From NCBI RefSeq assembly GCF_003612555.1, contig NZ_RAZF01000004.1, forward strand, positions 165,420-229,419: a stretch of 64,000 nucleotides of DNA. Direction: 5' to 3'. Below are positions 1 through 8,573 of the stretch, in pieces. The translations under genes and the position numbers were made by a program. A model generated the notes under the pieces. That model saw nothing but the letters and a program-made list of their open reading frames with translations. It was not told the origin of the DNA and did not search any database. This DNA is from Acutalibacter sp. 1XD8-33 (GTDB lineage Bacteria > Bacillota > Clostridia > Oscillospirales > Acutalibacteraceae). How positions within the stretch are numbered: the first letter of the stretch is position 1; every line of letters starts with the position of its first letter.

Positions 1-1
1 G

Positions 2-490
2 CTAGATGGGCTGGAGGGCGAGGTCGATGCTTACACTAAGCTGATTGTCGGTATCTGCGACATGGCAAAGCGCCAGAAGCGGGTGGTCGCCAGAGAACGC
101 ACCATCACGAACGACAAGTTCACGATGCGGGTGTTCCTGATCCGGCTGGGCTTTATCGGCCCGGAATACCAGACAGCGCGGACGCTCCTGCTCCGCAATC
201 TCACCGGGAACAGCAGTTGGCTGGCGGGGCCTCCCCCAGAGCGGAGGTCGCGCAGGAGAAACCGGAAACGGGTGCCACCGCCACCGCTGAGTCCGACACT
301 TCCGTTTGCGAAAGGCTGTAATCTTCTGGAGGGACTCGCCGCATGGCTCACTTCTTCTGGCACAATTCTGTCGGACGAACAGCGCAGTAACGAATATACT
401 GGCGTTCGTATTGTGACAGTGCGCTGGCAAAACCAAAACTACCGTATTATCCAAGTGGACGGAATGACCTGTAAAATTGAACAGGCGTAG
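2..490 (+). CDS. 3' part of an unrecognised accessory-element protein, probably frameshifted
   Basis: The reading frame is open to the left edge, so the gene start is outside the window. The first 75 codons read like a real helical protein (FTMRVFLIRLGFIGPEY followed by RTLLLRNLTGNSSW), a type of tail I associate with genes next to recombinases in clostridial elements, but I cannot name the family. After position 221 the frame turns Arg/Pro-rich and unnatural. The +1 frame from about 223 instead gives an Ala/Glu-rich tail that ends at a TAA at 319-321, which looks like the original C-terminus. A second natural-looking stretch (VRIVTVRWQNQNYRIIQVDG) lies at about 400-470 and may be a separate small gene that lost its start. 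The gene lies just inside the end of the integrated element. Confidence 0.45.
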   Translation, partial: LDGLEGEVDAYTKLIVGICDMAKRQKRVVARERTITNDKFTMRVFLIRLGFIGPEYQTARTLLLRNLTGNSSWLAGPPPERRSRRRNRKRVPPPPLSPTLPFAKGCNLLEGLAAWLTSSGTILSDEQRSNEYTGVRIVTVRWQNQNYRIIQVDGMTCKIEQA

Positions 491-604
491 CACCTTATAG
501 CGGCGATTTTGCCGCAATACCAGCCCGCTCCGGCGGGCTGGCTTCAAAGGAACACCACGGAATTATGTATATATTAACAAAGAGATAACGATGGCTGGCG
601 TCCC

Positions 605-633
605 TTGCTTATAGGGGTCACCAGAGTTATAAT
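605..633 (+). promoter_or_regulatory. Sigma-A-type promoter of the left recombinase
   Basis: TTGCTT (605-610) and TATAAT (628-633) are separated by exactly 17 bp, 33 bp upstream of the recombinase start. The -10 box is perfect and the -35 box matches 4 of 6 consensus positions. Confidence 0.6.
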
Positions 634-666
634 GGTTATGAAAAACTGCGAAAGGAGGCCTTTTAG

Positions 667-2397
667 GTGAGTTTTTCTACAAACAATATGATGGAAGCGT
701 TCGTCGCTGATATGTCGCCAAAGTTCGCCGTATCCTACTTGCGTGTATCGACACGGGGACAGGCGGAGCGCGGCGGCGGTGCGGACGAGGGATTTTCCAT
801 CCCCGCCCAGCGGGAGGCGAACAAAAGAAAAGCCCTCTCCATGGGGGCGATTGTTGGCAAAGAGTTTGTCGATCGGGGCGCGTCCGCCAAGTCTGCCGAC
901 CGCCCGGAACTCCAGAAGATGCTGGAGTATGTCAAAGAAAACGCTGACCGAGTGGACTATGTCATCGTCCATAAGGTTGACCGACTGGCTCGAAACCGGG
1001 GCGACGACATCGACATTATGCGGACGCTCCGAGAGTGCGGTGTCCAGTTGGTATCTGCCTCGGAGAGTATCGACGACACCCCGGCGGGAATGTTGCTCCA
1101 TGGCATCATGAGCTCTATTGCTGAGTTCTACTCGCAAAATCTGGCGAACGAAGTCAAAAAGGGGATGGGTGAAAAAGTCAAAAGCGGCGGGACGCCAACC
1201 CGCGCACCTCTCGGTTACCTCAATATCCGCCGGATGGACGATAAGGGGCGCGAAGAGCGGACAGTTGTGCTGGACGAGGAACGCGCTCCGCTGATAAAGC
1301 TGGCGTTTGAGGAATATGCCACCGGAAATTGGACGGTGAATGATCTCGCGGAGCACTTGGCAGCTTGCGGTCTTACGACTCGTGCCACGCCCAGAATCCC
1401 TTCCGTTCCTGTCGATAAGCGAGTGCTGAACACAGTCCTTGTAAACCCTTATTATAAAGGGGTGGTGACATACAAAGGGGTGGAATATGCCGGAAACCAC
1501 CCAGCTTTGGTAGCTACGGATGTCTGGCAACAGGTTCAGGATGTTTTAGCCTCGCACGTCAACGGTGAACGCACCCGTGAACATCCGCATTTCCTCAAAG
1601 GGAGCCTCTATTGTCGCCAATGCGGGTCGCGGATGATTGTGACCTATGCCAAAGCCCGTTCTGGCGTCCGCTACCCCTATTTTATTTGCGCTGGGAGGCA
1701 TAGCAAGCGAGAGAAAGACTGTAAGCAAAAAGCCGTTCTCATTGACGAAGTTGAGCGACAGGTAGAACAGATTTATGACCGCTACTCTTTGTCGCCAGAA
1801 CTCCGCAAATACTTGGAGAAATATCTCCAGGCCAACATCAAAGCCGAGCAGGAAAAATACGAGACAGAATTGGATGGACTGCGCCGGGAGAAGGACAAAC
1901 TGGAACGTAAACGTAAGAAACTGCTGGAGGCACACTATAACGATGCGATTCCGCTCGACCTCATGAAGAGTGAACAGCAAAAAATTGCCAAACAGCTGGC
2001 GGCGATAGAACACCAAATAAAAATATACGGGCAGACTTTCGCTGGTGTCTCGGAGAGTATCTCAAAAGCACTGGAACTGATTGAGGACTGTGGGTTGACT
2101 TACCGCTTGGTAGATGATCGGTATAAGAAGATGCTCAACCAAGCCATTTTCTCGAAATTATGGGTGGGTGAAGACGGCAACGTTACGGCTGAGTTCCGGG
2201 AACCCTTCAATATGCTAATAGGCCCCATTAAAGGCGAAATTGCCCACTACAACAAAGAAAAAGCCCGTGGTGCCGAAGCACTCACGGACATCTTCTCCGT
2301 CATCGCAAACCGCATCTCGCATTTTTTTGGACATGGTTTGAATAACGACAATCTGGTGGGGATAACAGGACTCGAACCTGTGACCTCCTACGTGTGA
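667..2397 (+). CDS. Large serine recombinase (site-specific integrase)
   Basis: This enzyme cuts and rejoins DNA at attachment sites through a serine nucleophile. The N-terminal resolvase domain (about residues 20-165) has the YLRVST motif with Ser28 and the VDRLARN block. A recombinase domain follows (about 185-300), then a zinc-ribbon with CXXC at YCRQCG and a second Cys pair, and a C-terminal coiled coil (about 385-450). The length of 576 residues is normal. The GTG start has an AAAGGAGG about 8 bases upstream. The last 15 codons (GITGLEPVTSYV) are the antisense of a tRNA-Val gene, so the C-terminus was supplied by the integration site. The gene is the last one of an element that extends off the left edge. 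Confidence 0.93.
   Translation: MSFSTNNMMEAFVADMSPKFAVSYLRVSTRGQAERGGGADEGFSIPAQREANKRKALSMGAIVGKEFVDRGASAKSADRPELQKMLEYVKENADRVDYVIVHKVDRLARNRGDDIDIMRTLRECGVQLVSASESIDDTPAGMLLHGIMSSIAEFYSQNLANEVKKGMGEKVKSGGTPTRAPLGYLNIRRMDDKGREERTVVLDEERAPLIKLAFEEYATGNWTVNDLAEHLAACGLTTRATPRIPSVPVDKRVLNTVLVNPYYKGVVTYKGVEYAGNHPALVATDVWQQVQDVLASHVNGERTREHPHFLKGSLYCRQCGSRMIVTYAKARSGVRYPYFICAGRHSKREKDCKQKAVLIDEVERQVEQIYDRYSLSPELRKYLEKYLQANIKAEQEKYETELDGLRREKDKLERKRKKLLEAHYNDAIPLDLMKSEQQKIAKQLAAIEHQIKIYGQTFAGVSESISKALELIEDCGLTYRLVDDRYKKMLNQAIFSKLWVGEDGNVTAEFREPFNMLIGPIKGEIAHYNKEKARGAEALTDIFSVIANRISHFFGHGLNNDNLVGITGLEPVTSYV
2354..2397. other. Predicted attachment site inside tRNA-Val
   Basis: The recombinase gene runs 44 bp into the 3' half of the tRNA-Val gene on the opposite strand and stops there. 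An element that integrates at a tRNA 3' end normally keeps the tRNA intact by restoring the 3' sequence, which fits the intact CCA-ended tRNA seen here. The element would lie at lower coordinates and its other att copy should be a repeat of the tRNA 3' end outside the window. The exact core cannot be set without the other end. Confidence 0.6.
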
Positions 2398-2430
2398 AGC
2401 AGGCGCTCTAACCAGCTGAGCTATACCCCC
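2354..2430 (-). tRNA. tRNA-Val(CAC)
   Basis: On the minus strand the sequence folds as a full cloverleaf. The 7-bp acceptor stem has one G-U pair. The D arm is GCTC/GAGC. The anticodon arm has loop TTCACAC with anticodon CAC (codon GUG). The T arm is ACAGG/CCTGT with loop TTCGAGT. The discriminator is A and the CCA end is encoded. The 3' half is used as the integration site of the element to the left. Confidence 0.95.
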
Positions 2431-2527
2431 ATGACAGTGTTTAGTATATCAGATCTCCACCGAAAAGTCAATCCCTAATTTTGGAAACTTTTCTTTCCAT
2501 ATCCTCCAGGCTTTTCCCATCCGCGCC

Positions 2528-2556
2528 TTTACATCCTTCCTCCGTCGTGCTATAAT
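2528..2556 (+). promoter_or_regulatory. Promoter of the GH32 gene
   Basis: TTTACA (2528-2533) and TATAAT (2551-2556) are separated by 17 bp, giving a leader of about 130 nt before the sucrose hydrolase start. The gap between tRNA-Val and this gene holds nothing else except the cre-like site. Confidence 0.7.
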
Positions 2557-2624
2557 GTACGAGAGCAAACATTCCGAGGTTCGCAGCGCAGCCTGGGGTT
2601 TTTATGGGTTGTTTATTAGGAAAA

Positions 2625-2638
2625 TGACAACGATAGCA
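2625..2638 (+). promoter_or_regulatory. Possible catabolite-responsive (cre-like) site
   Basis: TGACAACGATAGCA matches 12 of 14 positions of the CcpA cre consensus TGWAARCGYTWNCW. It lies about 70 bp downstream of the -10 box and 56 bp before the sugar hydrolase start, a position where CcpA binding would block elongation. The match is imperfect and no experiment supports it. Confidence 0.35.
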
Positions 2639-2694
2639 TTCCCTCCCCCACGCCCTTATGCGCGGCTTTACAAACTCTTCAAGGAGGTCCTTCC

Positions 2695-4044
2695 ATGAGT
2701 ACCCAAGGCATCAGAGATTTTCGCCCCGAACTGCACTATACCCCTAAGACCGGCTGGATCAACGACCCCAACGGTCTGATCTTCGCCCAGGGAAAATACC
2801 ATCTTTTTGCCCAGTACGGCCCAGAACCCCATTGGGGCGACCTGCACTGGAGCCATGCCGTCAGCGGGGACCTGCTCCACTGGGAGCACCTGTCCCCGGC
2901 CCTGGCCCCTGACGAGATGGGCATGATGTTCTCCGGCAGCGCCATCCTGGACCAGGAGAACGCCTCCGGTCTGGGAGAGGAGGGCCGCCCCCCTATCCTG
3001 CTCTTCTACACCGCCCACGGCGACCACGAGCAGCAGTGCCTGGCCTATAGCCTGGACGGGGTGAACTTCACCAAATACCCGGGCAACCCCATCATCCCCA
3101 ACACGGAGATCCAGGACTTCCGGGACCCCAAGGTCTTTCCCAACCCCATCAAGGGTGGCTGGACCATGGCCCTGGCCGTGGGGGATCATGTGGAGTTCTA
3201 CGCCTCCTCCGACCTGCTCCACTGGGAAAAAACCGGCGATTTCGGCCCCCAGGGGAATTACTCAGAGGGCGTTTGGGAGTGCCCGGACCTGTTCCCCCTG
3301 GAGGTGGAAGGCAAAACCCTCTGGGTGCTGCTGGTGAGCATGGGCCCCAACCCGGTGAACCACGGGGCCCGTACCCAGTACTTCACCGGGACCTTCGACG
3401 GGGACACCTTCCGTTGCGACGGCCGGTTCACCCAGGCGGAGTTCATCGACGCCGGGTTCGACAACTACGCCGGGGTCACCTTCGCCAATCTGGACCGCCA
3501 GGTGCTGGTGGGCTGGGCTGCGAACCCGGTCTACGCGGGCAATCTGCCCACCGGGGAGTTCTGCTGTCAGCACACCCTGCCCCGGGAGCTCTCCCTGGTC
3601 AATACGGAGACGGGCGGGATCCGTCTGGCCCAGAAGCCCGCAGCCCAGGCCTTTGGCCCGGGGGTTCCCGGTAGCGCTCTGCCCGGGGAGGTGTTCCAGC
3701 TCACGGTCACCGGCAAAGGGGCCTGCACGGTCACCCTGTCCAACGAGGACGGCGAGGCCTTCCGCTTCGGGGTAGACGAGGCCAACCGGGCCTTTGCGGA
3801 CCGGACCCAGGCCGGGGCCCAGGACTTTGACGGGGAGTTCGCGGCGGACTGGAGCAGCAGGACCGCCGAGCCCCGGTTCTATCAGGGCGAATGGACCATG
3901 GAGCTGGTGTTCGACCACTCGGTCTGCGAGCTGTTTGTGGACAACGGCACCCGGACCTTCACCCAGCTGGTGTACCCCAACAAGCCCTATACCCACGTGG
4001 AGGCCGGCGCCGGGGCGGAGGTCCTGGTCCATGGCCTGAAGTGA
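2695..4044 (+). CDS. scrB: GH32 sucrose-6-phosphate hydrolase / beta-fructofuranosidase
   Basis: The product hydrolyses sucrose or sucrose-6-phosphate, releasing fructose, in the cytoplasm (no signal peptide is present). The five-bladed propeller motifs of GH32 are visible: WINDPNG at 21-27 with nucleophile Asp24, FRDP at 142-145 with the transition-state Asp144, and WECPDLF at 194-200 with acid/base Glu195. A C-terminal beta-sandwich ends with a typical ELFVDNGTRTFTQLVYP stretch. The length of 449 residues is slightly short but complete. AAGGAGG lies 8 bases before the ATG. A fructokinase follows 254 bp downstream, so both steps of sucrose use are encoded together. No PTS or sugar transporter is present in the window, so the phosphorylated or free substrate cannot be decided. 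Confidence 0.92.
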   Translation: MSTQGIRDFRPELHYTPKTGWINDPNGLIFAQGKYHLFAQYGPEPHWGDLHWSHAVSGDLLHWEHLSPALAPDEMGMMFSGSAILDQENASGLGEEGRPPILLFYTAHGDHEQQCLAYSLDGVNFTKYPGNPIIPNTEIQDFRDPKVFPNPIKGGWTMALAVGDHVEFYASSDLLHWEKTGDFGPQGNYSEGVWECPDLFPLEVEGKTLWVLLVSMGPNPVNHGARTQYFTGTFDGDTFRCDGRFTQAEFIDAGFDNYAGVTFANLDRQVLVGWAANPVYAGNLPTGEFCCQHTLPRELSLVNTETGGIRLAQKPAAQAFGPGVPGSALPGEVFQLTVTGKGACTVTLSNEDGEAFRFGVDEANRAFADRTQAGAQDFDGEFAADWSSRTAEPRFYQGEWTMELVFDHSVCELFVDNGTRTFTQLVYPNKPYTHVEAGAGAEVLVHGLK

Positions 4045-4107
4045 GGCTTCGTGGGAGACGTAGCCTGATCTATAGACTTTTCATAGCAATACTGTGTGGC
4101 CTCCGCC

Positions 4108-4262
4108 GCAAAGGGCGCGGCTACGGCAAGGTCGTGGGGTTTCGCCCCCACACGACGACCAGCTTAAGACCAGCTGGACCGGTCAAAGCTGACCAGGGAA
4201 AAAGTTTCGCCAGCCTTTTCAAAGGCTGTGGGGGACGGGGGGTGAAACCCCCAGCCGCCGGA
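4108..4262. repeat. Dispersed mosaic palindromic repeat, copy A
   Basis: The scrB-scrK gap is mostly repeat. It contains GACCAGCTGGACCGGTCAA (4168-4186), identical to 31154-31172 and 50729-50747, and an inverted GC-rich pair around AAAGGCT...GGGGGTGAAACCCCC. It belongs to the family described in the findings. No gene is seen here. Confidence 0.75.
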
Positions 4263-4298
4263 GGCCACACATAAAGCATTAAAGAAAGGACGGTTTCT

Positions 4299-5294
4299 AT
4301 GCCAGAGATTATCACGACCGGCGAGATGCTCATTGATTTCACCCCCGTCAAGGCGGAGGGATATTCCCAGGCGGTGTGCCCCAATCCCGGCGGCGCGCCG
4401 GGGAACGTGGCCGTGCAGCTGGCCCGGCTGGGGGTCAGCGCAGGCTTCATCGGCAAGGTAGGGGACGACAGCTTCGGCAAGTCCCTGGGCCGCTGCCTGC
4501 GGGAAAACGGCGTGGACGTGGAGAACCTTGTGGAGGACAAGTACTTCCGCACCACCCTGGCTTTCGTCCACCTGGACGAGCGTGGGGACCGAAGCTTCAC
4601 CTTCTACCGCAACCCCGGCGCGGACACCCAGCTGCGCCTGGAGGAGGTCCGCATGGAGGCGGTGGAGGGCTGCTCGGTGCTCCACTTCGGCTCCCTCTCC
4701 CTCACCACCGAGCCGGGGAAAACCACCACCCTGGAGCTGGTGAAGAAGGCCCGCTCCCTGGGCAAGCTCATCTCCTACGACCCCAACTGGCGGCCGGTGC
4801 TCTGGCCCTCTCAGGAGGAGGGTGTGGCGGGGATGGCCCTGGGCCTGCCCCTGTGCCACCTGCTGAAGATCTCCGAGGAGGAGCTGGGCCTGCTCACCGG
4901 CACGGACAGCATCTCCCAGGGGGTGAAGGCCCTCCACCAGATGGGCATCACCCTGATTTTGGTCACCCTGGGACCGGACGGCTGCGTCTCCTCCTATAAG
5001 GGCCAGCTGAGCCACCACCCCACCTTTGACACCAAAGTGGTGGACACCACCGGTTCGGGCGACAGCTTCTGGGGGGCGTTTCTGTCTCAGCTCTACCAGA
5101 ACGGTTTTGACAGCCCGGAAAAGCTGGACACCCTGGATCCCGGCCAGCTGGCGGATTTCTGCCGGTTTGCCAACGCGGCGGGCTCCATGTGCGCCACAAA
5201 GCCCGGCGGCATTCCCGCCCTGGCCCAGCGGGAGGAGATCCTCGCCTGCATGGAGGAGGTTCCCCTGCTGGAGACAGGCTTCTCGCCCTTCTAA
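4299..5294 (+). CDS. scrK: Fructokinase, PfkB family
   Basis: The enzyme phosphorylates fructose to fructose-6-phosphate with ATP. PfkB signatures are present: the N-terminal NPGGAPGNVAVQLARLG block (about residues 28-44) and the C-terminal DTTGSGDSFWGAFLSQL block (about 248-264), which carries the catalytic Asp251/Asp255 region and the anion hole. RNPGAD and DPNWRP blocks typical of bacterial fructokinases lie between them. The length of 331 residues is normal. The start ATG has GAAAGGA 8 bases upstream. It is downstream of the GH32 hydrolase on the same strand, with a repeat in the gap, so it may be cotranscribed or have its own promoter. Confidence 0.92.
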   Translation: MPEIITTGEMLIDFTPVKAEGYSQAVCPNPGGAPGNVAVQLARLGVSAGFIGKVGDDSFGKSLGRCLRENGVDVENLVEDKYFRTTLAFVHLDERGDRSFTFYRNPGADTQLRLEEVRMEAVEGCSVLHFGSLSLTTEPGKTTTLELVKKARSLGKLISYDPNWRPVLWPSQEEGVAGMALGLPLCHLLKISEEELGLLTGTDSISQGVKALHQMGITLILVTLGPDGCVSSYKGQLSHHPTFDTKVVDTTGSGDSFWGAFLSQLYQNGFDSPEKLDTLDPGQLADFCRFANAAGSMCATKPGGIPALAQREEILACMEEVPLLETGFSPF

Positions 5295-5313
5295 AATATA
5301 GTTCAAAAACCAG

Positions 5314-5343
5314 CAGGACCAGCCGGAAAACCGGTTGGTCCTG
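5314..5343 (+). terminator. Terminator after fructokinase
   Basis: A 13-bp stem (CAGGACCAGCCGG against CCGGTTGGTCCTG, one G-U) closes an AAAA loop 19 bp after the stop codon. The U-tract is weak (TTCTGTCTT). Confidence 0.65.
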
Positions 5344-5381
5344 TTCTGTCTTAGGGCGTGCTCACATAAGCTGAATATGGC

Positions 5382-5825
5382 CTAGGGCGGGGATGGGCTT
5401 TGCGCCGTCTGGGCCTCATAGCGCTCCATCATTTTATAGAAAGGATCGTCCGGATACTGCTCCCAATTGCCCCGGTTCGCTTTGATGTCCCCCGGGTCCA
5501 GCGTGCCCATGCGGCTGTGCTCCAGCACGTATCTGTCGCAGTCGATGATGTCCCCCACCTCCACCTGGTCATATTCCTTGGCGGGGCACTTCAAAAACGT
5601 CTCATATGCCACGCAGGTTTCGGGCTTTTCCTTGTTTCCGGAGAATTCCAGCACGCCGATATAATGAACCGGGCCGCTGCTGGCCTTATAGGATACCACC
5701 ACTTCCCTTGCGCGCCAGTGGGAAAACCAAATGCGGCCGGGGTCGGCGGCGGAGATGGCGGGACGCATAGAAGAGGCCCCCGTCAGAACGCCCAAAAAGA
5801 TCAGGGCGGAAAGAGCTGTTTTCAC
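5382..5825 (-). CDS. Small secreted protein of unknown function
   Basis: The 147-residue product begins with a short signal-peptide-like stretch (MKTALSALIFLGVLTGASS, with a possible cleavage after an AxA-like ISA site) and is therefore probably exported. The mature part is charged, with two cysteines at CVAYETFLKC and a third in IIDCDRY. I do not recognise a domain. The start is GTG, chosen because AGGAGG lies 8 bases upstream. It follows the broken peptidase gene by 13 bp on the same strand, so the two were probably an operon of exported proteins. Confidence 0.6.
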   Translation of the reverse strand: MKTALSALIFLGVLTGASSMRPAISAADPGRIWFSHWRAREVVVSYKASSGPVHYIGVLEFSGNKEKPETCVAYETFLKCPAKEYDQVEVGDIIDCDRYVLEHSRMGTLDPGDIKANRGNWEQYPDDPFYKMMERYEAQTAQSPSPP

Positions 5826-5838
5826 AAAAATGCGCCTC

Positions 5839-6970
5839 CTAATTCTTTACCCATATCTTATCTCCATTTTCAGTGTAAAAGGTTCCTTTCTTTATAAATC
5901 TCCCATACTTATACCAACCATCCATTACCATCAAATAGTTGGTTCCGCTATTGTTTTGAGCATACCCCATCGCCATAACAGAGTGGCCGTCTCTTTTTCC
6001 GTTTGAAAGCGGTTTTGTTGCCATATTGAACAGAATAGGGCAATTCCCGTTCAACGCAGTTTTATAACTTGAGAAAGATGTTCCAGAATCAAAATACTTA
6101 TAGTTCCAAGGTCCATTGCTGTCGGCCGGGTGTACAAAAAAGAATTCAAATCCATTTATAATCATATTCCCATATGTACCTTGCTTGTCATCAGTTTTCA
6201 TTCCTGTTCTCAAAGAAGTATAAATTGTATTTGCCATATCAAAATCTGAGGCCGGGAAAGGAACTCGCATATCAATACTTTTGCAGTATCGCTTCTTGCA
6301 CCAGTACCACAAAATGTTTGTGCCCGCAGCAGGAGTACACCCACCATCGGGATGGTCAAAATCTTCAACAATCCAATAGTCCCCACCAGAACCAAAATTT
6401 GATATTTTAAAAACAGACGAATTTTTTATTCCCGCTTCGCTCCAGTCGAGAATGCCACTTGATATGGAGCTTCTTGGTGATATTACCGTTTGGATACCAT
6501 CATCAACCATTTCATGATCATAAACTGAATAGTATTTCCCCCCGCCTCCATATAAATATAACTCTCCAGGCCCGGTGAAAATAATATCCTCTGTTCCGGA
6601 GTTTCCGTCAGCGGAAATTTCCGATGCCTCAAAGTCGATAATTCCAGGCCCCTCAAAAGCGAATTCGATGATTGAAGGCTCTCCTGAAATTAAGCTCAAT
6701 AAAAGATATCCAGCAGGAGCCTCTGAATCATTAAATGTGATGTAATATCCGGTCACATTACTGCCACCATCGGTCAGCGGTGAAAAGTCTCGGATCCAGA
6801 TATCATCTTTCTCTTGGGAATATGTCATAAACCCAATCGCGTAATTTCTTACTTCTTCACTCAGAATAAGGCGAAACTAGTATACCATCTTCCTTTGCAG
6901 AGCCGAACACATTCAATGAAAGGAATATGGCAAAAGCCAAAACCAACGCAATACAACGCTTCATATTCAT
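5839..6970 (-). pseudogene. Secreted papain-like (C39/C10-type) peptidase, frameshifted after the signal peptide
   Basis: Two frames make one protein. The ATG at 6970 (AAGGAGCGA just upstream) starts a 37-codon ORF with a clear signal peptide (MNMKRCIALVLAFAIFLSLN) that ends at TGA 6857-6859. The other frame takes over at once with SEEVRNYAIGF and runs to 5839. A one-base change near 6860 therefore separates the signal peptide from the enzyme. The enzyme part has a cysteine-peptidase layout: GGCTPAAGTNILWYW (Cys), RDGHSVMAMGY (His) and VMDGW (Asp/Asn). The family is uncertain (C39-like or streptopain-like). The gene is more AT-rich than its neighbours, which suggests transfer. Its own promoter is at 7078-7106. 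An internal ATG at 6828 could give an unexported product. Confidence 0.75.
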
Positions 6971-7077
6971 TCGCTCCTTTTTATTTTATGCAGTCCGTAA
7001 TATCAAAATTCTATTGCTAAGGGTGAAATCCCATCTGAACTACCTCCTTTTTGTCTGAAATATTATATAATATTTAT

Positions 7078-7106
7078 ATGTTAGCATATCATATATGTTT
7101 TGTCAA
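7078..7106 (-). promoter_or_regulatory. Promoter of the broken peptidase gene
   Basis: On the minus strand TTGACA (7106-7101) and TAACAT (7083-7078) are 17 bp apart. Between it and the peptidase lies an AAAGGAGG followed by a five-codon ORF (MGFHP), possibly a chance mini-ORF. Confidence 0.6.
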
Positions 7107-7255
7107 TTTGTTTCCTGAAATTATTTTGTGAAATTTGCCAAAAAGTTCTTTCTTTTTTCCCCGGTTTGCGGTATACTAAAGAAGAAAGGACGCGGACCGG
7201 AACCGCCCGGTCTGCCGGTTTCAAGCGAAGTCATATAAAAAGGAGTGCTTCAAAA

Positions 7256-8257
7256 ATGGCAAAAATCATTGGAAAACCCGCTCTGCCCAACATGCCCTGG
7301 CAGGATAAGCCCGCCGGCTTCGACAAGCCGGTCTGGCGCTACACGGAAAATCCCATCATCCCCCGGGACGCGATCCCCACCTCCAACAGCATCTTCAACT
7401 CCGCCGTGGTGGTCTACGGCGACGCCTATGCCGGCGTGTTCCGCTGTGACAACCGGGGCGTGGAGATGGACATTTTCGCCGGCTTCTCCAAAGACGGCAT
7501 CCACTGGGACATCAACCCGGATCCCATCGTCTTTGAGGGCGAGAAGGACGTGATCCGCAAGGAATACCGCTATGACCCCCGGGTGTGCTATATTGACGGC
7601 AAATACTATATTACCTGGTGCAACGGCTATCATGGCCCCACCATCGGCATCGGCTGGACCGAGGACTTCAAGACCTTCCACCAGCTGGAGAACGCCTTCC
7701 TGCCCTACAACCGCAACGGCGTGCTCTTCCCCCGGAAGATAGGCGGCAAATTCGCCATGGTGAGCCGCCCCAGCGACACCGGCCACACCCCCTTCGGCGA
7801 CGTTTTCTACAGCGAGAGCCCGGACCTGTGCTACTGGGGCAAGCACCGCTGGCTCTTCGGCACCGCCAACGGCTGGCAGAGCAAGAAAGTGGGCCCCGGC
7901 CCCACCCCCATCGAGACGGACGAAGGCTGGCTGATGATCTACCACGGCGTGCTGAACAGCTGCAACGGCTTTGTGTACCGCTTCGGCACCGCCCTTCTGG
8001 ATATTGACCGCCCCTGGATCGTGAAGGAGCGGGGCCGCTTCTACGTGTTCGGGCCCGAGGTGGACTACGAGCTCACCGGCGACGTGCCCAACGTGACCTT
8101 CCCCTGCGCCACCCTCACCGACCCGGAAACCGGCCGCATCACCATCTACTACGGCGCGGCGGACACCGTCACGGGTCTCGCCTTCACCACCGTGGACGAG
8201 CTGCTCTCTTATATGCACAAGTACCCCATGGACGTGGGCGACCAGGAGAATAAGTAA
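7256..8257 (+). CDS. GH130-family beta-mannoside phosphorylase-like enzyme
   Basis: GH130 enzymes split beta-1,4- or beta-1,2-mannosides by phosphorolysis, giving mannose-1-phosphate, or in some cases by hydrolysis. The five-bladed propeller blocks are visible: NSAVV near residue 45, EYRYDPRV (about 100-107), ITWCNGYHGPTIGIGWTEDF, PRKIGGKFAMVSRPSDTG and the phosphate-site block KVGPGPTPIETDEGWLMIYHG. The length of 333 residues fits GH130. I chose the ATG at 7256 because AAGGAGTG lies 8 bases upstream; the frame is open further up but has no RBS there. It is cytoplasmic. No mannoside transporter or epimerase is adjacent, so the natural substrate cannot be read from context. A TATACT at 7172-7177 is a plausible -10 box. 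Confidence 0.85.
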   Translation: MAKIIGKPALPNMPWQDKPAGFDKPVWRYTENPIIPRDAIPTSNSIFNSAVVVYGDAYAGVFRCDNRGVEMDIFAGFSKDGIHWDINPDPIVFEGEKDVIRKEYRYDPRVCYIDGKYYITWCNGYHGPTIGIGWTEDFKTFHQLENAFLPYNRNGVLFPRKIGGKFAMVSRPSDTGHTPFGDVFYSESPDLCYWGKHRWLFGTANGWQSKKVGPGPTPIETDEGWLMIYHGVLNSCNGFVYRFGTALLDIDRPWIVKERGRFYVFGPEVDYELTGDVPNVTFPCATLTDPETGRITIYYGAADTVTGLAFTTVDELLSYMHKYPMDVGDQENK

Positions 8258-8280
8258 GAAGCGTTCAGGGACGATGTTTT

Positions 8281-8515
8281 GGTCGCTGGCAAGGTCGTGG
8301 GGCGCTACCCCACACCCCGCAACCTTTGAAAAGGTTGACGAAACTTTTACCCACTCCTCGCTTTGCTCGTCGTGAACGTTTTACGGAACAACATTGACCA
8401 GTCCAGCTGGTCTTAAGCTGGCGCGGGTTTGGGGTGAGCGTTCTGCCGGATACTTGGCAAAGCCAAGTATTGCAGACCAAGCTGCGAACCGACCGGGCCG
8501 GAGGCGAGACCGTTG
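8281..8515. repeat. Dispersed mosaic palindromic repeat, copy B
   Basis: This fills the 383-bp gap after the GH130 gene. A 33-nt piece (8317-8349) is identical to 45082-45114 of copy F. A 47-nt piece (8431-8477) is identical to 31281-31327 of copy C and contains the palindrome ACTTGGCAAAGCCAAGT. At 8394-8412 the GACCAGCTGGACCGGTCAA module occurs in inverted orientation with one change. Confidence 0.8.
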
Positions 8516-8573
8516 CTTTGCCCCCGAAGGCCTTCCATTACTTCAAAAAAACACGCCCTCCTCTCCCCAGTTC

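Noticed and set aside
7100..7255. N-terminal extension of the GH130 protein
   Set aside because: The sequence covers the promoter region and lacks an RBS, while ATG 7256 follows AAGGAGTG.
8431..8477. 47-nt repeat as part of a CRISPR array
   Set aside because: Only one copy per locus occurs and copies are tens of kilobases apart, without regular spacers. It is a dispersed repeat.
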